This document shows positions 46,456-57,700 of a stretch of DNA of 64,000 bases, piece by piece; position 1 is the stretch's first letter; each line of letters begins with the position of its first letter. Below the pieces are notes generated by a model that had not been told where the DNA came from, did not search any database, and saw nothing but the letters and a program-made list of their open reading frames with translations. The translations under genes were made by a program, and so were the position numbers. The stretch is from contig JAZKJV010010614.1 in the NCBI GenBank assembly GCA_037367405.1, forward strand, positions 1 to 64,000. The letters run 5' to 3'. The DNA comes from Ottelia alismoides (lineage: Eukaryota > Streptophyta > Magnoliopsida > Alismatales > Hydrocharitaceae).

Positions 46456-49400
46456 TGATGAATCACCATTTATTTGGCCACAAATCTCTAGCTAAATGCA
46501 TGCATATATCATTAATGTGTACACAATAATATTCAATTATTAACTACAGTGTTTATATTGTATATAACACTGTAGTTAATGCCAAACTAAAATAATAAAG
46601 GAAGAAAAGAAAAATAAATGAAATACTAAAGGTATTGAATGACCCTAAACCCCGAGACTAAGCCAAGACATGACTTGGTCGACCAGGAATAAAGTAGAGT
46701 GAGATAAGGGTCAAAAACAAGAATAAAAACCCTAATTTATTTTGCCAAATAATTGAGTCTTGGGACCTATTTAATTATTTATTATTTATACATCAAAGTA
46801 TTAATCAATATTCGATTGATTGGTCCGAGGCTATCGACAAAGAAGATTTGTCTAAGTCACTTCGTTTCTTTTTGTCTAAGTTACTTCTCTTTTTGTCCAA
46901 GTCACTTCTCTTTTTGTCCAAGTCACTTCCTTTTTTCTTTGTGAGTATCGGAAATACCCCATTCATAGGTTCGAGATTCACATCTATGAATTGAAAGACC
47001 CGAATGATCAACCCCGCAATCAGTTATTAGAATCAATAGGTGTTCAAATTGTTCATTTGAATAAATTGAAACCCTTATTATTGGATGATCATGATACTTC
47101 CCAAAGATCAAAATTCTTGATCAATGGAGGAACAATATTACCATTTTTGTTCAATAAGATACCAAAGTGGATGATTGACTCATTCCATACTAGAAATAAT
47201 CGCAGGAAATCCTTTGATAACACGGATTCCTATTTCTCAATGATATCCCACGATCGAAACAATTGGCTGAATCCCGTGAAACCATTTCATAGAAGTTCAT
47301 TGATATCTTCTTTTTATAAAGCAAATCGACTTCGATTTTTGAATAATCCACGTCACTTCATTACAAGAAAGTTGTATATATAAATACAAAGAAAATAAAA
47401 AAGTTTATTTCACACAAAAATATTGCATATGGCATACAAATTACTTCAGAAAAATAAAATAAATAAATAAATTTATGTATATTTAAATAAGTTATAAATA
47501 TATAAAATATTTGCATAAAATAATAAAAATCTAAAATAAAAAGTAAAAATAAATCACATAATATATAAGTAAATGTACCTATATTTATACTTGTAAAAAG
47601 TAACTCATAATAAATTAACTCAAAGAAATTATTAAAAATCATAATAAAATGCTCCATAAAATAATAAATAAATTTTATTTTATAACTTTTAATTAATTGT
47701 TCATTTATTGTTTTATTTTTATTTTTCATTTTCCAGCATGTTTTGTCTTCTAGCGGTCCAGCTGGACCAATGGGGGTGTCCGTCCGTTGACCTAAAGTCA
47801 ACTCCTCGGACCCCAAACCTGGTTATGTCAGACTACGGACCATGCCTTCTTCTTGATTTTCTACCGCATGATCCACTTCCCGAGGCCCTTCAATTTCTTT
47901 ATGAAAAATCCTGACAACATAATGACCTATCACACCCTATTCTTTGTTGTATCATTCGTACCTCGATTCGAGAGCTCCATACAGTCAAACTCGCTCCTGC
48001 ATATAGTTCCATTCTCCACCATTTTTGATTGGGTTCCCCTTTTTGCTTCACATTAGCCTCTCAAGTTGTGCCTTGAGGTTAGAGCTTGGTGACATGAGGC
48101 TTGGCTCGCTGATTTGTAGTGTGGGTGGCATAGGAGGTGGTTCCCAGCATCCGTAGTGAGCCAGTATCGAACGTCTGATAGGCAACACACATCCAAGTGA
48201 AAGATCCGTAGCTGCTTGATTGGGTGCCCGTTGGGAGTAATTTGCATAAATACCCTCTCTTTTTTATTTTAGTATATAGTATTAAATATTTAAATTTTCC
48301 ACAGTAGTTGTAAGTATTTTTTAAAAATCGTAAAGGACCCCTAGACTTGTTTAATACTACATTTTTGTCCTCCCATGTTTAGTTCACATGTCCATTCACG
48401 TGAGTTGGGAATTTTGCATATATATATATATAAACCTTGCAGGTTTTTGGAATTGTAATTTAATATTAAAACTTTGAATATTAGTTCAAAACTTTTGGGA
48501 AATTTCATGCTAGCCCCTACCTTTTATTTCAATTGCAAATATACCCTCGCTAGCTCAATTAATTTTTGTGCATGTTTCTATTTTATAAAAATATCTTTCA
48601 CACTCCAAAAATTACGGGAAATAGAATAGTGTGCCTCATGCAATATTCTTCAATGCTATAATTTTTGTTTTGCATTTTAAGCATTTTCTTATTATGGAAA
48701 ATCAAAAGGTACACGTTTATTTCCTATTTGCTTTAAAAAATACAAAAATATATATAATTGTCTTTAATTTTTTTAAAAAATAATAGTTATCTACTTTTTT
48801 GTACCTCCATACCAAAAATCATTAAAAATAGAAAACCAAAATCATTAAAAATGAAAAGGCTCCAAAATTCTTATAAAAATTATAAAAAATCACAAAAAGT
48901 CCAAAAATATTAGTCTATGTTTGATATATATATATATATTACTAAGTATTAGAATTGATTTTGAAAAATTTTGACTTTACTATATTTTTAAATCTCAAAT
49001 CAATCCAACCCATTTTAAAAGTCCATGAATTTGTATATTTTTGGACTTTAAAAATACCAAAAAATTAACAAAAATCCCTAAAAACATAAAAACCTTAGAA
49101 AAATATTAAAATACAAAAATAATTTATTTGGTAAATTTTGAGTATTTATATCTCTACTTATAATTATAATACTTTATATTGCATTATATACCCATATATA
49201 AATACATATAGTTTATATTTTTAATTATCATAAATATTTAATAAATATTTTTAGATCCTTAAAAAATTAAAACGACTATCCTTATTTATAATTTCTGATT
49301 TTATATATTTGTTATATATTTTATATTATATACTCCTTGTATTAAACATATTATATATGTAGTTATATATATACTTATTTTATATATTAAAAAGAAAAGG

Positions 49401-49457
49401 AAATAAAAAATAGAAAACTATAAAGGGAAAACAAAAATTATAAAATCAAAATTTAAA

Positions 49458-49489
<32 letters not shown>

Positions 49490-49835
49490 AAAAAACAAAT
49501 ATATATAAGAAAAAGAATTATTTTATTTAATTAAAAACACACAAAAACATCAATTAATTCATTGATTGAATATTGTGCAAATACACGTTATTATTTATTC
49601 ATTAATTACTTATAAATAATAATTAGTTCTACCACGTATTGCTCTGTATGTTTGATACTCGACTATACTTACACCTATACACATCTATAGTAGAGTTATA
49701 ATAAATTTTCACTCACGCACATTGATCGCTTGAATTTTTTCTGTGGGTTGATTATTAATTAGAGGCATACTTGGTCACACAACGATTGCTAATCGTATTT
49801 GATTAGCAGACCAGTGTAAAAAGCCCCTCTTATCA
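46456..49835 (+). repeat. 3' LTR of the 28.6-kb element
   Basis: TGATGAATCACC... to ...TTATCA. Relative to the 5' LTR it carries a plastid DNA insertion at about 46800-47357 and lacks about 760 bases (junction near 48150). 48730-49560 is AT-rich with (TA)n runs at 48928 and 49463 and no gene. Confidence 0.87.
46800..47357 (+). pseudogene. ycf2: Plastid ycf2 fragment in the nucleus (NUPT)
   Basis: About 560 bases read as an internal part of plastid Ycf2: [14 protein letters not shown], repeated (F)LSKSLLF units, then after a one-base deletion near 46953 an open frame with [53 protein letters not shown] and [18 protein letters not shown]. Ycf2 is an essential plastid-encoded membrane-associated protein of the inner-envelope import machinery; this piece is non-functional. 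LTR sequence resumes on both sides, and the 5' LTR lacks the insert at the equivalent point (about 21555). Confidence 0.93.
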
Positions 49836-49840
49836 AGGAG
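49836..49840. repeat. Target-site duplication AGGAG (right copy)
   Basis: Identical to 21198-21202. Confidence 0.85.
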
Positions 49841-50400
49841 CAGAGATGATAGTTTAGCTTAACATGGATAGATGATAACCCAGGAGTACCTAATACAATA
49901 TACAGAGCAGTCTCACCATTCTCCAGCCACTACAGCCTATCCATAGAAGAACTTGCATAACTTCATCTGTGGTATGCATCAAGAGGTACAGAACATGCTC
50001 TCTACCTTGGATCTTACATCCATCAAGGAGGTGACTACCAAGGTGATGAGATGGGAGGCTATGTAGAGACGAGCACCAGGAGGATAGACAAAGTCACCTC
50101 CTTTGTCAACTAGTCGAGCAATACATCAATACTTCTCTCATTTTCCGTCGAGAGCATCTTTTTTAGCCCACGGTAGTGATACAACCATCCAGTGAATCTA
50201 CTTCATCTTCTACCTTAGGTTAGACACTGGCTAGTTGTAGTGCAGGACCCTCTCATTCCCCGACACTTGTACAGAGCTACAGATCTAGGGGAGGTAGCAT
50301 GGTTTTTTGAGGTACATATTCCCAACCAGGCATGACTTGTTTCTACTATAGACAGTTGGGCCAGTTCAAGGCCTAGTGTTCTTACCGTGCTAGTGGTTTA
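49841..50400 (+). pseudogene. Tekay gag, 3' piece
   Basis: Continues the gag broken at 21202. One frame reads QEYLIQYTEQSHHSPATTAY, then HNFICGMHQEVQNMLSTLDL and KEVTTKVMRWEAM, the gag C-terminal helix pattern of chromoviruses. A zinc knuckle at about 50332-50385 reads TCFYYRQLGQFKA, stop, CS: the second Cys and the His are replaced and a stop precedes the last Cys. Confidence 0.62.
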
Positions 50401-51023
50401 GGTATCAAATAGTAGAGTGGGAGATCAGTAGGACCATCTGAACAATCTTAGGAGCTGAGATTCCACCTTGGAGATCAAGAGTCATAGGGTTAACCACAAT
50501 GGTCATTCAACGTTGTATGATCCAGTGTGTCACCTCCAAGAGGTTAGTTGAATGTCGTGACATAGGAGCAGGCATATGTCTTTGGATCATTCGTTTGAGG
50601 CATGGTCTCAGTACTTGGAATTTCTTTACATGCACTATTTGATTCGGGGTCTAGACATTATTTTCTTACACGTCGTATGGTGCCCACTTTGGGCAAGTCT
50701 GTGTTAGGTGTACCTACCTCGTACTACATGAAGAGCCCAAGGGACCAGTTGTTCATCTTCTGATGGGAAGTCGAGTATGTAGCTGTACAGATTGGAGAGC
50801 ATTAGATGCATGCATTCTTACTGTTGATACAGTTAGAGGTCTTCGGCATCATCTTAGGCATGAACTTGCTTGAGAGGTACCATGCATGCATGTACTGCTT
50901 AGAAAATATATTTTTCTTCCACTTACCAAGAGTACTGGCCTTCTAGTTCAATGGGTGTACATTAGATACAAGATTTGAGTACATGTCTACTATGAGAGAG
51001 CAGGGTACCTTAGTCATGGATGC
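50401..51023 (+). pseudogene. Tekay protease
   Basis: At about 50617-50690 the frame reads LGISLHALFDSGSRHYFL, with the DSG active site intact but the following Ala/Thr-His context changed. At about 50825-50930 another frame reads VFGIILGMNLLERYHACMYC, the end of the protease. Frameshifts lie between. It precedes the RT of the same element. Confidence 0.65.
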
Positions 51024-51960
51024 ATGGAATACCTTACATATATTGTTGACACATCCACTCAAGACCGGATGATCAAGGATGTTATGGTTGTACGTGAGTT
51101 TCCTTATGTATTCCCAGATGACTTACTTGGACTACCCCCAATGAGGAAGATAGAGTTTGAGATTACACTATTACCAGAAACACATCCTATCTCTATCCCT
51201 TCATAGAGGATCGCCCTCATCTAGCTGAGAGAGTTCAAGGTGCAGTTGCAGTAGCTAATAGAGAAAGGATTCATCCTCCCTAGTACATCACCATGGGGAG
51301 CACCAGTTCTCTTCTTCAAGAAGAAGGATGTATCCATGAGACTTTGCATTGATTACAGGAAGCTAAACAAGTATACGATCAAGAATTGTTATCCTCTTCC
51401 GTAGATTGATGATCTTTTTTATCATATTTAGGGAGCAATGGTGTTCTCTGAGATCGATCTAAGATTCAATATTACCAATTGAGGATCAGATATTCGACGT
51501 GATGAAGTCTACATTTCGCATGAGATATGATCATTGAGTTTGTGGTGATGCCATTCGAACTCACGAATGCACCTACTGCATTCATAAATTTGATGAACCA
51601 AGTCTTTTGTCCTTACTTGGACAGGTTCATGATTGTATTTATTTATGAAATTCTAGTCTATTCCCATAATGAGCATGAGCATGAGTCACATCTTCGTATA
51701 GTGCTGGAGACACTCCGAGAGCACCAATTGTATGCAAAATTCAGCAAATGCGAGTTCTGACTTTCTAAGATGGTGTTTTTGTGCCACGTGATTTTAGGGG
51801 TAGGAGTGGAAATTAAATCTGCCAAGATAGAGGCCATTTTATATTGGGAGCAGCCCAAGATAGTTACAGAGATTCGTAGTTTCCTTGGTATAGATGTTAT
51901 TACATACGATTCGTTAGGGGGTTCCTTCAATGGGCTTTACCTCTCACACAACTGAAGATG
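51024..51960 (+). pseudogene. Tekay reverse transcriptase, catalytic pair lost
   Basis: 51024-51206 has VVREFPYVFPDDLLGLPPMR, the RT N-terminal motif of chromoviruses. 51290-51410 has [20 protein letters not shown] and [16 protein letters not shown]. 51527-51760 has [13 protein letters not shown], then [16 protein letters not shown], where both Asp of the FIDD box are replaced (Tyr-Glu), and [11 protein letters not shown]. The connection motif at 51790-51900 is in another frame. At least four stops. Confidence 0.85.
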
Positions 51961-52640
51961 TACCATTTTTCTGGAGTGACAAATGTAAGATAAGCTTTTG
52001 TATGCTCAAGGAGTAGTTGAATACTGCTCTCATTTTACCATCCCTTCTAGTACTTTGGATTTCATGATTCATATTGATGCTTCCAAGGAAGGTTTGGTTG
52101 TCATACTTATGCAGCGAGGACAAGTCATAGTTTATACATCTCGACTACGGCAGAGCCACGAGCGCAACTACCCACACATAACTAGGAGTTGGTTGTCGTA
52201 GTCTTCACGTTGAAGATATGGTGCCACTATTTATATGGGGTAGCATTCAACATTTTCAAGAATCACAAGATCTTAAGTACATCTTTAACCAGCACGAGAT
52301 GAACATGAGGTAGAGATGATGGTTGGAGCTGCTGAAGGATTATGATTGCACTATCTCTTACCATCCTTGTAAGTAAAATATGGTAGCATATGCCTTGATT
52401 AGGTAAGCACACACAATAGGACAAGCGGCTTGGTTGCAGACTTGGGAGGTATGCACTACACTTAGTGAATGGCATCCATTTGAGATCACGTCTGACACAG
52501 TGACGGTATCGGTGAAGTACAATACCTTGTGGACAGGATTGTCCAGGGATAGCAAGCAGATCAGATGTTGCAGGATTTGTAACACAGATGCCTGAAGGAT
52601 GAGTTTTATGGTTTCCGAGTCATAGTGTCCATTCCGTATA
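51961..52640 (+). pseudogene. Tekay RNase H
   Basis: 51998-52201 reads FMIHIDASKEGLVVILMQRG and VIVYTSRLRQSHERNYP, the start of a gypsy RNase H with its first catalytic Asp. The rest (52200-52400) is readable only in pieces (KIWCHYLYGVAFNIF...). 52400-52640 is the decayed RNase H-integrase linker. Confidence 0.72.
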
Positions 52641-53850
52641 AGGGAGATAGTGTTTGTGTTTCTGATGACGAGAAGCTAAGGAGAGACATTCTGGATGAGG
52701 TTCATAGTTCAAGATTTTCCAGTCATCTAAGTAGCACCAAGACGTATAGGGACCTCCCCCAACATCTCTGGTGGGAGGTAAGAAAGAACTTTAAGTAGAA
52801 CATGTCAGTCGATGCCTCACTTCTTAGATGGTAAAGGCAGAGCACTAGAGACCACTAGGTTTACTACATCATCTTCCCATTCCGGTCTGCAAATGGGAGA
52901 GCATCTCCGTGGATTTTGTCAGGTCATTGCTGCTTACCTTAGGCGAGCATGACGCGATTTGGTTGATCGTTGATCAGTTGATCGAGTTAGTCCATTTTGT
53001 CATGGTCAACATGACATGCACTCCAGTTGAGCTAGCCAAATTATACATATAGCATGTCATCTAATTGCATGGGATGCCTAAGGATATGATATCTAACATA
53101 GATCATGATTTAATTCACATTTTTAGGGTGCGTTCATGAGATCTATGACGATAGAGTTGCATCTTAGTTCAACTTATCATCCACATACAGACGGACAGTC
53201 TGAAAGGACTCATACATTGGAGGATTTGATGTGGGCTTGAACTGCTAATGAGAATGGATCATGTAAGGATCACCTTCCCTTTGCTGAGTTCATGTACAAC
53301 AACAACTACCACGCTAGTATCTGCATGGCATCTTTTGAGGCCTTGTATGGAAGGAGATATACCACTCCCTTGTGTTGGTAGCAGGTGGGTGACAATGCCT
53401 TGTACACACCGCAGATCTTTGAGGAGACAACTAAAGTGGTAGAGACTGTTAGGAAGACGATGTTGATAGCTCAAAGCTATCAAAAGAGATACATTAAGCA
53501 GAGGTGTCGAGACCTAGAATTACATACATACCATAAGCATGAATTCTAACACACTCTATATGCCTAAGTAAAACCTCATCATTGCAGGTTGGGGGTTTTG
53601 TATTCTTACTAGTATCCCCGATAAAGGGAGTGTCAATGTTTGGTGTGAGAAGCAAGTTGTCCTCATGGTTTGTAGGACCATTTGAGATTTTGGCTAGAGC
53701 TGGAAAGGTAGCTTGCATAGTGGTACTTCCACAACATCTGGAGGGCATAATGATGTTTTCAATGTATTGAATTTGCAGAAGTATGTCTGAGATCCAAAGC
53801 ATGTCATCAGCTACGAGGACTTGACTGTGGAGTCCAGGCTATCTTTCCCT
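52641..53850 (+). pseudogene. Tekay integrase, with a small insertion
   Basis: KLRRDILDEVHSSRFSSHLS (about 52672) is the zinc-finger region. The core has SVDFVRSLLLTLG (about 52907; first Asp kept), SNIDHDLIHIF (about 53092; the second catalytic Asp reads Asn) and HTDGQSERTHTLEDLMWA (about 53187; Glu kept). Next come FAEFMYNNNYHASICMASFE, ALYGRRY, then an insertion of about 68 bases at 53520-53587, and the C-terminal domain KLSSWFVGPFEILARAGKVA. Many stops. Confidence 0.82.
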
Positions 53851-53871
53851 GAGGAGTTGGTTCTAATACTA

Positions 53872-54006
53872 GATCACATGGTTAAGAGGCTTAGTTGGAA
53901 AGAGATACCTTCAGTCATGTTCCTTTGGCATAGTAAGGACGTCGAGGAGGTGACGTGGGAGCCCGAAGCTGATATGAGGGAGAAGTACCCTCATGTTTTT
54001 ATAGGT
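53872..54006 (+). pseudogene. Chromodomain at the integrase C terminus
   Basis: Frame 53821-54135, residues about 17-62: VKRLSWKEIPSVMFLWHSKD, then VEEVTWEPEADMREKYPHVF. The pattern V-LW...VEE-TWE-E-DMREKYP-LF is that of the group II chromodomain of Tekay-type integrases, which directs insertion to marked chromatin (family knowledge). This is one of the better preserved parts. Confidence 0.85.
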
Positions 54007-54166
54007 AACAATCAAAATTCAAGTTCAATTCTTTCGATATTTTTAAAGATTCTACCCTCTTTAACATTTTTATGGGTTCAGTGGAACGAGGTCAGGACAT
54101 GGGGGGATCAAGTTCTGGTTAAATGGCATACCTAACTCTCAGGGACGAGACCTACTTTGAGATTTT
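54007..54166 (+). other. 3' end of the Tekay element before its LTR
   Basis: Includes 'cagggacgagacctactttgag' in altered form of the conserved GAGGACGA region that precedes the polypurine tract in Tekay elements; the purine run itself is decayed. Confidence 0.5.
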
Positions 54167-54713
54167 TATAACGTAAGATATCTAAGTATAAAAATCGATA
54201 ATTCTATGTTTCAAGCATGATCCAGTTTCCAAATAAGAGAAGTGACTACTCTGTCTTGTAGTACTCGTAGAGACCTTTCCAAGAAGCCCAAGAACATCGA
54301 ACTCGAAGATCGTATGAGGAAGTTACAAGGATAATATGAACACTTGACAGCTTTTGGACATGGATCTGAATCCGGATCTGTTTAGGATTAATCCTATATA
54401 AGAAGCGGTGAGCTAAATTTATCTAGCTAACCTGACCACTTAGCCTCATCAGAGCTCAACCACTTCAGTGGAGCTCCACCACCAGAGAGGATTTTTGATG
54501 GCCAATCGAAGATCCGAGGATACTGATGCGAAGGTCTTACCGCATGGAGTCGCATGGTAGGTGTAAAAATACAATAAACGTCTCAAAACACCCATTTTGG
54601 GCAAGGGAGCGTCAATGGGGATAACCCTGAGGTATGGTTTTCTCCCTCCATTTGCTTCAGATTCATAATGTTTTTATACTGTTGGGTTATTGTTTAACTG
54701 ACAGGATAGGTCT
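54167..54713 (+). repeat. 3' LTR of the Tekay element, truncated by insertion
   Basis: Matches 18333-18830 in order; TATA box 54394-54402. It stops at 54713 where a minus-strand Athila/Tat-like LTR begins; only about a third of the LTR is present. Confidence 0.78.
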
Positions 54714-57700
54714 AGCGTCCCTAACAAGGCTATAACACTAATCGTTGTGTCGACAAATCATCAGATAAGCAATAATTAACCCATAAATAGATAAATCAAT
54801 CGTGTGTAAGTTAAATTTTATTATAACTCTACATGAATATGTGTATAGGTGTAAGAAGGTAGAGTGTCGAACACTGGGAGACAAAACATAGGGTAGTAAT
54901 TATTAATAATTATTTCTAATTAAGAACATGTGTATTTTTGTTATTTTTTATTGTTTTTATGTGGGTTTTTATTATATTTAATTTTTATTGGTTTTTAATT
55001 ATTTTAATGTTCTTTTTTGAACTTTATAATTTATTTTAAATTTTTATATTTTTTATTTCTTTTTTATTTTTAAATTATGACAATTAATTATATATCATAA
55101 TATAGATATTATATCTTATATAAGTAATATATAGAATATATAGATAATATATCTTTATATATTTATAAATAAGCAAAAATATATTAAAATAACAGAAAAT
55201 ATTTTTTGTATTTTTATATTTTGCGCTTTTTTTGCAATTTTTATGAGATTTTCATTTTTATGGATTTTTAAAGTATATAAATGTACAAAACAGTGACTAT
55301 ATTAATTATCCATTATTGTTTTGGATTTAATAACCGTACATCAGTCGAAAATTAACCAAAACTATTTTTAATATAGAATAAATATAGTGAAGAAAAATTT
55401 ACAAACAGAAAGATATATTTGGAATTTTCTTGAATTTTTGCTGGTTTTATAAGATTTTTAGGGTTTTGTGATTTTTATGCTTTATATTTTTATTTTAAGT
55501 GATTTTTAGATATGTTGTAGAATATACTATAATATAGATAACGATTTTGTTGGAATTTTTAGTGGTATTTTCTTATTTTTATGGGTTTTAACATGTTACC
55601 TGGGAATAAAAGTATGTTTTTTTGTATTTTTAGAAAATAAGCCATTTAACTTAACTCAAATTCCATACGAAAAATGTATGTGATCAAGAAATATTATAGC
55701 CATTTAACATAACTTTCCTACCAATTTTAGCATAAAGGAAATATTTGATATTACGAATATTAAGAAAAAAATATACTATTGATAGGGGTCCGATTGCAAT
55801 TAATAAAAACTAAGCATCCATTTAGTCACAGGTCCAAAAACATTAAGGGTATATATGCAATATTTACAATGCCTCGTGTGGGATAACACGCGAGGCAGAA
55901 GCACCTAAATGTAATAAAGTGTGAGGGTCTAGTAGAAATTAAACATAAAAAATATTACACGTTATGTTTAATTTAAAGGGCTAATTAATAACACAAAAAG
56001 GCATGGGGATGAAATATACCCAGAGTCCACATGAGGGAGGTGTCTGTCATTGATGAGCAGCATGCATGACATCCACTTAAATCCAACAACCGAGATGATG
56101 TACCGATTCATCTTTTAATCCTAGGGCCCAGTTTAGATCTGGGCCTCACCCTCGATACAATGGTTGAGGGTATCGACAAGAATAGGGGAGAATACTTCCC
56201 GATAGGAGCTTCAATCATTAACTCCTCATAGCTCTGGTCGTCTCCGGCATTCCTGACCATCCCAAAGGCTTCTGGGGAACTCATCGCATCTGCAGGAGAC
56301 ATCAGTTAGGTCCAAGCCTCATCGAAGGAGGCTTGGAGAGTTCTTTTTCCCCAAGCACCTGGGAAGTGGAAGATGACTTCGATCCATGCTCCAAGTGCCT
56401 CTTTAGGGGCTCTCATCTGCACAAAAGAGATAAGGGGCTCGAGAGATATGCTCTCGACCCAAACTAAAGCCATATAGCACAAGGAGGAGGTGAACGAGAT
56501 GATCTTCGATGAAGGTGGTTGATGGGGATCTAGATACCAGATCGGTGCATGATTAGGGAGATCTAGATGGAGGATTAGATGAAGCAAATGATGAAGAAGG
56601 TGGTGGAGGTGTTGGTGGGTCAAAACAGAGTGTGCTATGGTGGGGAACAATGGCCGGAACTGAAGCTTCGAGGAACTACAAATCTAAAGTTTAAGCTAAA
56701 TAGCATGAAATCAAGATAAATTAACGCTAACCCTAATCTAAAGAACTAAAATACAAACTTAAAACCTACTTCAAACGATGCCTTAATAGGGGTTTTACCT
56801 GGAAAGCAGAACGTCTCCTGAACAAGCTTTGGTGAATGTGGATCATATTCTCCGAGATCTCATGATATTTAAAGAGATTGACCAAGTCCTCTCTAAGAAG
56901 AGAGGACGGCTACAACTCTCCATGTGGAGAAGAGTAGTTTTCCCCTCTAATTTAGGGATGAACCATGGTCTTCTCATTATCCTATCTCTAGTCAAATGTG
57001 ATTTAATTTGAGATTAATTATATTGATTTATCAATAGTAGTTAATTTAAATTAAATCACTTGTTGTTTTGTTTTACCAACAACATCCTAGCCGTTGAAAG
57101 GAACACAAATCAATCTCATCTGTTTTTTTTGTGCAGTCCATGGATTGGGATCCATGGACTCCCAAAACCCTATATAAGAAGAGGCATGCCTTGCTCTTAG
57201 ACTTACACACCGACTTGATGAAGTCTCTCTCTCTTCCTCTCATTCTGACGCATACTCTAAGTCTTCTCTCTTTGAGTGGTCGTCCATTCTTGTAAAAGAG
57301 AAGATCGTCTTCATCGTCGTACCCGCTTCGATGACTCATGGATCTCCATCTTCTTTGGTGTGTGGATCTCGTGAAGAAGGCATTCGATCTCGTGAGACGA
57401 GATCAGGAGATCTAATGCTTGGATCAACGACTTGGATTACGAGAAGCACACGACTCATCCCCGCACTCGCAAACGTCTCCTCCGACGGATCGGACTTGAG
57501 ACAGGAGGTCTCTTTGCTTAGATGCTCGATCGCAACCATGCAGATGTAATCCTATATCTTGTTTGTGGTTAGATGAAATGATCCAAGAAACATTCTTGGA
57601 TCGTGTGGTTTCATCGTAGAAAATTTTTGAATTCCGCTGCACCGAGGAACTAGTGCGACTAGTCGCTTTTCATCATATATGATACGATGTAGACGCTTCC

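Larger units (their letters stand above)
21203..49835 (+). mobile_element. 28.6-kb Athila/Tat-like element without RT or integrase, hosting another element
   Basis: LTRs 21203-24984 and 46456-49835, tRNA-Asp primer site 24987, leader 25004-25319 continuing at 41124, gag C-terminal part 42279-42870, protease 43004-43529, an acidic frame 43542-43920, a hairpin array 44067-44543, a 3' region with a small conserved frame, and a polypurine tract ending at 46455. Removing the 15.8-kb nested element leaves about 12.8 kb. No RT, RNase H or integrase piece is found between protease and the array, so it would have depended on proteins from a relative. The perfect 5-bp duplication confirms its limits. 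Confidence 0.88.
18333..54713 (+). mobile_element. Tekay-type Ty3/gypsy chromovirus, split by later insertions
   Basis: Parts in order: LTR 18333-19966, primer site near 19971, gag 20998-21202, a 28.6-kb insertion, gag resuming 49841, protease about 50610, RT 51024-51940, RNase H about 51998-52400, integrase 52650-53770, chromodomain 53872-54006, second LTR from 54167, cut at 54713 by another element. The chromodomain at the end of integrase and the RT type point to the Tekay (Del) branch. All domains are broken by stops. The rest of the second LTR must lie right of the window. Confidence 0.82.

Noticed and set aside
46991..47383. A 130-codon open frame as a functional nuclear gene
   Set aside because: It is an internal ycf2 piece with no start context of its own; its last codons run into LTR sequence and the upstream part is in another frame.
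48928..49500. (TA)n runs as possible cruciform or origin-like elements
   Set aside because: Short runs in uniformly AT-rich LTR sequence; nothing sets them apart.
53510..53590. The integrase insertion as a spliced intron
   Set aside because: The right edge ends in CAG but the left edge lacks a GT donor, and 68 bases is very short for a plant intron.
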